A stretch of DNA of 47,947 nt from Lachnospiraceae bacterium (lineage in GTDB: Bacteria; Bacillota; Clostridia; Lachnospirales; Lachnospiraceae), in the NCBI GenBank assembly GCA_024687125.1, contig JAILFA010000147.1:1-47947 (forward strand), read 5' to 3'. The translations under genes and the position numbers were made by a program. Shown piece by piece: positions 42,939-47,947 of the stretch (positions are counted from its first letter, which is position 1; each line of letters begins with the position of its first letter). Under the pieces are notes generated by a model. The model made no database searches and was not told the origin of the DNA. It was given only the letters and a program-made list of their open reading frames with translations.

Positions 42939-43532
42939 TTACAGTTCCATGAGTGTCGCCCTGCAGGGCGAGCCGTCGCAGCCGCCCAGATTGAGAGGCG
43001 CCGCGTTAAGGATATATACCCCCTCGGGGACATCGGCGAGCCGGATGCCCTCCAGCAGGACGATCTGCGCGCCGAGCATGATCAGATGTACCTCCTTGGG
43101 CGCATCCTCGGGTCCCACGGTCTGGGACTCGTTACCGAACAATCTGATCTTTTCCCGGGCAAAGACCTCCGCAGCGCCTTTTGTGACTGTAGCCCTGCCC
43201 TTGACGAGGATCCTTTGGGCAGCCCGAGGATCCGCACTTTTCGCCGCGGCAAGGATATTCTCCGCGTCTGAGGCCGTCACATCTCCGGTGTGCTCCGCCA
43301 CATACGCATATCCGATGAACCTGTCCAGATCCACCTGATCGATGGTCCGCCCGTCATCATAAAAGTGATACGGCGCGTCTACATGCGTTCCATTGTGGGC
43401 GCACATCCTGAATGCGGTCAGGTTACATACCGCGCTGTCACTGATCCGGAGCATGACCTCCTTCTGCGGGGACGGATCTCCCGGAAATACCGCGCAGCTG
43501 AAAACCTCCTGTGAGATATCATACAGTTTCAT
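42939..43532 (-). CDS. Cyclase/kynurenine formamidase-like metal hydrolase
   Basis: The 197-residue protein carries the family motif H-x-GTH-x-D-x3-H as AHNGTHVDAPYH (His46, His50, Asp52, His56), which binds the catalytic zinc or manganese. The N-terminal LYDISQEVFSCAVFPGDPSP is typical, and the C-terminal PEGVYILNAAPLNLGGCDGSPCRA is the usual family end. Members hydrolyse N-formylkynurenine, cyclic amides or isatin-like compounds. No tryptophan catabolic genes are near, so the substrate is open. Its ATG overlaps the tetR stop as TGATG, with a GGGGAGG site, so the two are translationally coupled. Confidence 0.9.
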   Translation of the reverse strand: MKLYDISQEVFSCAVFPGDPSPQKEVMLRISDSAVCNLTAFRMCAHNGTHVDAPYHFYDDGRTIDQVDLDRFIGYAYVAEHTGDVTASDAENILAAAKSADPRAAQRILVKGRATVTKGAAEVFAREKIRLFGNESQTVGPEDAPKEVHLIMLGAQIVLLEGIRLADVPEGVYILNAAPLNLGGCDGSPCRATLMEL

Positions 43533-44125
43533 CACACTGCCTCCCCTGACCCGCGGAGCATGTCGACCAGCCACGCGGGATCCGGCGCCTCCATACCGGG
43601 ATCGAGCGCCATTTCTTCCATAATCCCCTGAACAGATGCCCAGAAGCATCTGGCAAGAAGCCGGGAATCGCCCTCTCTGAAGATGCCGGCCTGCTGCCCG
43701 CGCTCGATCAGCTGCGCAGTGAACCCCACGGAGTCCACGCTGTCCGCGATCCTGCGCGCCTGCTCCGGCATGCCGTTCCTTCTGACCTGTCCCATGAGCA
43801 CGAACATGTAGAAAACCCATCTCTGCTCACCGGCAAAAAGGAACATCTGTCTTAAAAATCCGGTCAGATATACGTCCGGAGGAACCTCCGCGGGAACTGT
43901 CCGCCCGGAGCCAAGGGACTTTGTCCCCTCCGCGCCCATCCGCACCACTTCCTCAAGCAGTTCCTCCTTGGATGCAAAATAGTGAAAGAGCAGGCCGGTG
44001 CTCATCGGTACCGCCTCGGCGATATCCGTGATCTTTGTATCATGATACCCCTTCTCGACAAACAGGGTGAGCGCGGTCATCAGGATAGTTTTTCTTCTTT
44101 CTTCCTTTTGTTCTTTTCTGGTCAT
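43532..44125 (-). CDS. TetR/AcrR-family transcriptional repressor
   Basis: The 197-residue protein has the N-terminal TetR helix-turn-helix at about 10-58: ILMTALTLFVEKGYHDTKITDIAEAVPMSTGLLFHYFASKEELLEEV. A variable helical ligand domain follows (about 65-197). It is the second gene of an operon 12 bases behind the FAD oxidoreductase. The operon promoter overlaps two tandem palindromes, so autoregulation is likely. The inducer is unknown, but it may be the substrate of the oxidoreductase or cyclase it controls. Confidence 0.92.
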   Translation of the reverse strand: MTRKEQKEERRKTILMTALTLFVEKGYHDTKITDIAEAVPMSTGLLFHYFASKEELLEEVVRMGAEGTKSLGSGRTVPAEVPPDVYLTGFLRQMFLFAGEQRWVFYMFVLMGQVRRNGMPEQARRIADSVDSVGFTAQLIERGQQAGIFREGDSRLLARCFWASVQGIMEEMALDPGMEAPDPAWLVDMLRGSGEAV

Positions 44126-44137
44126 ATCCTCTGCCCG

Positions 44138-45628
44138 TCAGATCTCGATGCTTCTCTTGTCCCTCTTCAGGATGCGCTGCACAGCGAACTTGCCGGAAGC
44201 GGCCGCGATCGGCAGTCCCCCTGGGCTCATCACCCACTGTCCGGCGACAAAGAGATTGTCAACGCCTTTGACGACCCCCTTGAACCTCATCTGCTTTGTC
44301 CCGACGGTGGTCACAAAGCCCATATAGGAGCCGTGGTACGCGTTGCAGTATCTATTATACGTCAAAGGCGTCCAACAATCGAGCAGTTTCAGTTTTCCGT
44401 CCAGCTCCGGGAACTGACGGACGATCCGCCGGATCAGCTCCGCTGCAAGCTTCTCCTTGGTTTTCCAGTATTCTTCTTCATCAAGGCTCTCCCAGAAAAG
44501 ATAGTCCTCATCCGTCTGAACCACATTGGCCTGAAGCACCGCCCTGCCCTCCGGTGCGAAGCTCGTGTCATAAGCGTAGCTCTTGACGGTCATTCTGTCA
44601 AAGGAGCGGGAGCCCATCGAGATCGGTTCACAGTCGAACCCGATCGTCCCTGTGCCGCTGAAATCCGCGTCCATCGCGCAGGCGATCTGAAAACCGCTCG
44701 TCACGGGATACGCCCTGCGGTCTTCATAAGCCCTGCGGAGAGCTTTGGGCATGTAGTCCCTGCTGATGAGTTTTCCGAAGAGATGATCCGTATCGACCGC
44801 ACTGATGACCTCATCCGCCCTGACGACCGTGCCGTCCTCGAGTTCGAGGCCTGCTGCCCTCCTTCCCTCGATCAGGATTCTCCGGACTCCGGTACCGGTG
44901 TGGAGCACGCCTCCCATGTCCCGGAATTTCTTTACGATGCGCAGCGTCATGGCGAGAGACCCCTTGAGGGGGATGCTGCCGTTGCCGCTCGCCATGGTCG
45001 CGTAGGACACGAGGAGCGAATAGGCCGTATATTCCGGCGGCAGATAATCACAGATCAGCTTCTGCATGACCGGCGTTCGGAATCTCTCCGCGAGCTGTCT
45101 GCATGAGATCTTTCCGTACTCCTTCATGACCTTGGGCATATCCACCATTTCCTTGCCCATCCGGATATAATCCATGACCCCCATCATATCGAGCGGCTTA
45201 TCCGTGGGGATCACGCAGCATTTCGCGTACTCAACGTGTGTGATGAACTTCCGGATCTCTTCCTCATCATCGGGGGCCGCCGCGATGAGTTCCTCCCTGG
45301 TTCTGTCAAGATCATACCACAGGGTGACCTGTTTCCCCTCCAGGATGCTCGTATAGAACTTGTCCTCATCGGCATATTCCGTATTCTCATCGATCGCGCC
45401 CAGGCTGTTCCAGACCTGCCAGAGCTTCGTGGAAGGATCTGTGCCGGTCAGCCAGTGGATGCAGTTGTCGATGTGATAGCCCTGTCTGTTCCATCCCATG
45501 CACTCTCCGCCCGCCACGGGGTTCTTTTCATAGATCTCCGCCTGAAAGCCCGCTCTGAGCGCGTAGATGCCTGCCGAAAGTCCCCCGATCCCTGCCCCTG
45601 CGATGACAACCTTTTTCCTTGTTTCCAT
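44138..45628 (-). CDS. Phytoene-desaturase-like FAD-dependent oxidoreductase
   Basis: The 496-residue flavoprotein begins KKVVIAGAGIGGLSAGIYALRAGF, the FAD-binding GxGxxG (11-16), followed by EKNPVAGGECMGWNRQGYHIDNCIHWLTG as in the phytoene desaturase/carotenoid isomerase group. GTVVRADEVISAVDTDH is the second conserved strand and NLFVAGQWVMSPGGLPIAAASGKFAV is the C-terminal FAD motif. No carotenoid genes are near, so it probably acts on another unsaturated or polycyclic lipid-like substrate, or as a saturase/isomerase. It is the first gene of the TetR operon, with a promoter 17-spaced TTGACA/TATATT and a strong dyad. Confidence 0.88.
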   Translation of the reverse strand: METRKKVVIAGAGIGGLSAGIYALRAGFQAEIYEKNPVAGGECMGWNRQGYHIDNCIHWLTGTDPSTKLWQVWNSLGAIDENTEYADEDKFYTSILEGKQVTLWYDLDRTREELIAAAPDDEEEIRKFITHVEYAKCCVIPTDKPLDMMGVMDYIRMGKEMVDMPKVMKEYGKISCRQLAERFRTPVMQKLICDYLPPEYTAYSLLVSYATMASGNGSIPLKGSLAMTLRIVKKFRDMGGVLHTGTGVRRILIEGRRAAGLELEDGTVVRADEVISAVDTDHLFGKLISRDYMPKALRRAYEDRRAYPVTSGFQIACAMDADFSGTGTIGFDCEPISMGSRSFDRMTVKSYAYDTSFAPEGRAVLQANVVQTDEDYLFWESLDEEEYWKTKEKLAAELIRRIVRQFPELDGKLKLLDCWTPLTYNRYCNAYHGSYMGFVTTVGTKQMRFKGVVKGVDNLFVAGQWVMSPGGLPIAAASGKFAVQRILKRDKRSIEI

Positions 45629-45667
45629 ATCTTTTTCCGCCTTTCTGTTTTGTTGAGTCTTTTCGCT

Positions 45668-45696
45668 GAATACATATTCATTGAATCTATATTCAA
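45668..45696. promoter_or_regulatory. Tandem palindromic operator, probable TetR site
   Basis: Two palindromes lie 15 bp apart: TGAATA-CA-TATTCA (45668-45681, perfect) and TGAATC-TA-TATTCA (45683-45696, one mismatch). A larger dyad, ATTGAAT-CTAT-ATTCAAT (45681-45698), overlaps them. They cover the predicted transcription start of the FAD oxidoreductase operon and touch its -10 box, a classic repressor position. The family regulator in the same operon is the natural ligand. Confidence 0.7.
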
Positions 45697-45724
45697 TATA
45701 AGTGATAAATCTCTCAATGTCAAC
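45696..45724 (-). promoter_or_regulatory. Promoter of the TetR-regulated operon
   Basis: A perfect minus-strand TTGACA (45719-45724), 17 bases and TATATT (45696-45701). The leader to the ATG at 45628 would be about 60 bases. Confidence 0.8.
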
Positions 45725-45759
45725 AGGAAATTTCTTTTTTTCTGAGAAAACATTCTGCT

Positions 45760-45765
45760 ATAATG
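45760..45765 (+). promoter_or_regulatory. Extended -10 of the GNAT gene
   Basis: TATAAT preceded by TGC, with no good -35. An AGGAGGG site and ATG (45796) follow about 20 bases later. Confidence 0.6.
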
Positions 45766-45795
45766 TGGAAAACCCGGAAAAACAGGAGGGAAGCG

Positions 45796-46296
45796 ATGCT
45801 GAAACTGATCAGAGTACAGGATTCCGACTACCGCAAAACATACGCGCTGTATAACACGTTCCCGAAGGACGAGAACGGCTACATCAACAACGTGTACGGC
45901 TTCAGCTATGAAGAGTTCCTGGAATGGATAGAAAAGAAACGCAACTGGTCTCTGGGGAAAGAGCTGCCGGAGAACTTCGTGCCGGATACGACCTATGTCC
46001 TGGCGGACGAGGATACCTATGTCGGCGTGCTCAACCTCAGGCACTGCCTCAATGACTTTCTGCGCGAGGGCCCCGGTCATATCGGGTACTGCATGTCACC
46101 CGCCTATCGAAGAAAAGGCTATGCCACGAAAGGGCTGGCGCTGGTACTGCAGAAAGCAAAAGACCTCGGGATCAAAGAGGCCTATCTGTCGGTGAACAAG
46201 GACAACGAGGCGAGCCTGAAGGTCCAGCTGAACAACGGCGCGTATATCCATCACGAAAACGACGAGGAATACTTCACGCGGATCCCGCTGGAGTGA
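45796..46296 (+). CDS. GNAT-family N-acetyltransferase
   Basis: The 166-residue enzyme has the GNAT core: VLADEDTYVGVLNLRHCLNDFL (strands 2-4), then GPGHIGYCMSPAYRRKGYATKGLALVLQKAKDLG with the acetyl-CoA pyrophosphate loop RRKGYA. AYLSVNKDNEASLKVQLNNGAYIHH is the terminal strand/loop with the typical N-x-AS-x3 motif. It transfers an acetyl group from acetyl-CoA to an amine; the substrate is unknown. The start follows AGGAGGG. It stands alone, divergent from the FAD oxidoreductase operon. Confidence 0.9.
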   Translation: MLKLIRVQDSDYRKTYALYNTFPKDENGYINNVYGFSYEEFLEWIEKKRNWSLGKELPENFVPDTTYVLADEDTYVGVLNLRHCLNDFLREGPGHIGYCMSPAYRRKGYATKGLALVLQKAKDLGIKEAYLSVNKDNEASLKVQLNNGAYIHHENDEEYFTRIPLE

Positions 46297-46327
46297 CACC
46301 TGTGCGGGATCCCGCGGTCAACTTCTC

Positions 46328-47947
46328 TCACTCGACGATAAAAAAGCCGCCGCTTTCCGTATCTTCTAAGGTCTCACCGCCCTCGTCCTCCATAGGTACG
46401 GCAGCCAGCTGATCCTTTAGTGTCTTTATCGCGTCCGCGAATTCTCTGTGATGCGCGTCGATGTAGGCGGCATCGCCTTCTTTTCCCGCATCCTCCAGCC
46501 GCTTTGCCGCTTCGCTGATCTCACCGGCCCCGATGGTGCGCAGAGAGCTCTTCAGGGCATGCACCTTGATCGTATAGTCATTCCGTTCTCCCGCGGCGTG
46601 CAGTGCCTCCAGCTCTGCCATCTTATCCCCCAGATCATGACGGAACATACGAAAGACAGACAGGTAGTCTCCCACAGTCCCGCAGTACCTGATCCCGGCG
46701 GATACATCGATGATGCCTGCCCGGTCCAGTTCCGACAGTTCCGGCGGCACCCCGGCATCGCTTTCCGCCTGAGCGGCATCTGCCCGTTCAGATCTCACTT
46801 TATCCTGCGGCAGGTAGCGGATCAGCATTTCCTCCAGCTTTTCATACTCGATCGGCTTGGTGAGATAATCGCTGAACCCGGCGGAGATATACTTCGCCCT
46901 TGCACCGGAAATGGCATTGGCTGTCAGGCAGATGACAGGCGTCTCATGATTTCTGTCATTTTCCCGCCCCCTCATCTGTTTTAAGGTTTCGATCCCATCC
47001 ATCCCCGGCATCATGTGATCCAGCAGGATGAGATCGTATTTCTGCTCCATCGACTTTTTCAGGCACTGCTCTCCGCTGTCCGCCGTGTCTGTCCGGATCC
47101 CGGTCAGCTTGATCAGATTTCTGAACACTTCCAGATTCATGGAATTATCATCGACGATCAGGATACTTGCATCTGGGGCGTAGAGCTTTTCAGCGAATTT
47201 TTCACGTGTCTGAAGTCTTTCCTGCACAGCTGCCGCAAGATCGCCGATGGGGTCTCTGCCGACCACACTCTGTCTCAGATGGAAGGAAAAGGCCGAACCC
47301 TCACCGAACCTGCTCTCCACCTCGATCGCGGAGCCCATTGATTCGAGCAGGCTCTTTGTGATACTCATGCCAAGGCCGGTGCCTTCTATGTTTCTGTTCC
47401 TTTCTTCGTCGATCCTTTCGAACTTGGCGAACAGCTTTTTCAGATCCTCCTCCTTCATGCCGATGCCGGTGTCCCGGACACAGACATGGAGATCGATCTG
47501 ATCGGGAACCTCTGTCTGTTCGGATGCGATGCTGAGGGTCACGCTCCCGTGCTCCGTGTACTTTACGGCATTTGTCAGGATATTCGTGATGATCTGCTTG
47601 ATCCTGATCTCATCTCCGTGCAGATATTTCGGGATATGTTCATCGATATCAAGGAGCAGCTCCAGTCCCTTTTCCTCGGCTCTCGGCCGGATCATATTCA
47701 CAAGATCGCTGATCAGGGAGGAAAGGTCATAATCGACCGGGATGATCTCGATCTTTCCGGCTTCGATCTTGGAAAAATCAAGGATGTCGTTGATCAGTCC
47801 AAGCAGCGTAGTGCCTGCGGATCTGATATTCTCCGAATAGCCGATGATCTTAGGGTCATCGCACTCTCTGAGCACCATCTCGTTCATGCCGAGGACCGAG
47901 TTCAGGGGCGTCCGTATCTCGTGAGACATATTGGACAGAAAGGCGGA
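46328..47947 (-). CDS. Hybrid sensor histidine kinase with receiver and HPt domains (partial, 5' end beyond window)
   Basis: The reading frame is open through the right edge, so the start and any sensor domain are missing. Visible in order: HisKA with FLSNMSHEIRTPLNSVLGM (phospho-acceptor His); the ATPase domain (NILTNAVKYTEHG, DTGIGM, GTGLGMSI, GEGSAFSF); a receiver (SILIVDDNSMNLEVFR, LILLDHMMPGMDG, DYLTKPI); and a C-terminal HPt domain with VHALKSSLRTIGA, whose His is the second donor. It can run a full phosphorelay inside one protein and pass phosphate to an outside regulator. The tail is acidic (EDEGGETLEDTE). It is convergent with the GNAT gene. Unlike the kinase at 19213-21765, no lesion is visible in this part. 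Confidence 0.92.
   Translation of the reverse strand, partial: SAFLSNMSHEIRTPLNSVLGMNEMVLRECDDPKIIGYSENIRSAGTTLLGLINDILDFSKIEAGKIEIIPVDYDLSSLISDLVNMIRPRAEEKGLELLLDIDEHIPKYLHGDEIRIKQIITNILTNAVKYTEHGSVTLSIASEQTEVPDQIDLHVCVRDTGIGMKEEDLKKLFAKFERIDEERNRNIEGTGLGMSITKSLLESMGSAIEVESRFGEGSAFSFHLRQSVVGRDPIGDLAAAVQERLQTREKFAEKLYAPDASILIVDDNSMNLEVFRNLIKLTGIRTDTADSGEQCLKKSMEQKYDLILLDHMMPGMDGIETLKQMRGRENDRNHETPVICLTANAISGARAKYISAGFSDYLTKPIEYEKLEEMLIRYLPQDKVRSERADAAQAESDAGVPPELSELDRAGIIDVSAGIRYCGTVGDYLSVFRMFRHDLGDKMAELEALHAAGERNDYTIKVHALKSSLRTIGAGEISEAAKRLEDAGKEGDAAYIDAHHREFADAIKTLKDQLAAVPMEDEGGETLEDTESGGFFIVE

Noticed and set aside
46307..46318. GCGGGATCCCGC palindrome after the GNAT gene as a terminator
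   Set aside because: The arms leave no loop and there is no T run; it is too weak to call.
1..47947. tRNA, rRNA, CRISPR, insertion sequence or phage genes
   Set aside because: No cloverleaf, rRNA stretch, regularly spaced repeat, transposase or phage structural gene was found on either strand.

Overview
The window is a G+C-rich segment of a bacterial chromosome. It most resembles an anaerobic gut or rumen member of the Clostridia, probably Lachnospiraceae. The pointers are ATP-free-pathway pyruvate phosphate dikinase, DUF5688 and Cthe_2159-type proteins, VanZ and DegV proteins, a YkpA-type ABC-F protein, hybrid kinases and EAL proteins of lachnospiral style, and AGGAGG ribosome binding sites behind TATAAT promoters. 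The lineage is inferred from family resemblance, not from a search. I see no rRNA, tRNA, CRISPR array, insertion sequence, prophage or origin. No gene-free stretch exceeds 300 bases; the longest is 23426-23713, a divergent promoter region.

Layout. 1-4.6 kb: the 5' part of a Cthe_2159-family surface protein; a 132-residue protein made of four 35-residue repeats of a FliM-like LSQ-EIDALI peptide; a sodium:solute symporter; a secreted BIG2-SGNH hydrolase. 4.6-9.9 kb: a branched-chain amino acid ABC operon (substrate-binding protein, livH, livM, livG, livF) ending in a CBS-ACT protein. 10-13.8 kb: ppdK with an unusual basic C-terminal tail, and a membrane-anchored GDPD phosphodiesterase. 13.9-17.9 kb: an MFS transporter coupled to an ABC-F protein, then thpR and acylphosphatase. 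17.9-21.8 kb: a damaged sensor operon of a hybrid histidine kinase with an in-frame amber codon and a family 1 solute-binding lipoprotein with an amber codon and a frameshift. 21.9-24.4 kb: HU, a membrane diguanylate cyclase, and a divergent DUF5688 gene.

24.4-34 kb: a YfcC-type carrier, a beta-propeller HD-GYP sensor, then a tightly overlapping phospholipid operon (PAP2 phosphatase, pssA, psd, EamA transporter, VanZ, ClC). 34.1-39.7 kb: a BaiN/HI0933-type flavoprotein, a damaged EAL protein, and a degV-MATE pair. 39.8-45.7 kb: a TetR-controlled five-gene operon (FAD oxidoreductase, tetR, cyclase, SDR, PTS EIIC-EAL fusion) whose promoter overlaps two tandem palindromes. 45.8-47.9 kb: a GNAT acetyltransferase and the 3' part of another hybrid kinase.

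Themes. Cyclic-dinucleotide signalling is dense, with GGDEF, HD-GYP, EAL and EIIC-EAL genes within 20 kb. Three signalling genes carry lesions while metabolic and transport genes look intact. The strongest candidates for undescribed biology are the tandem FliM-peptide protein (1207-1605) and the TetR-regulated operon that ends in the EIIC-EAL fusion.
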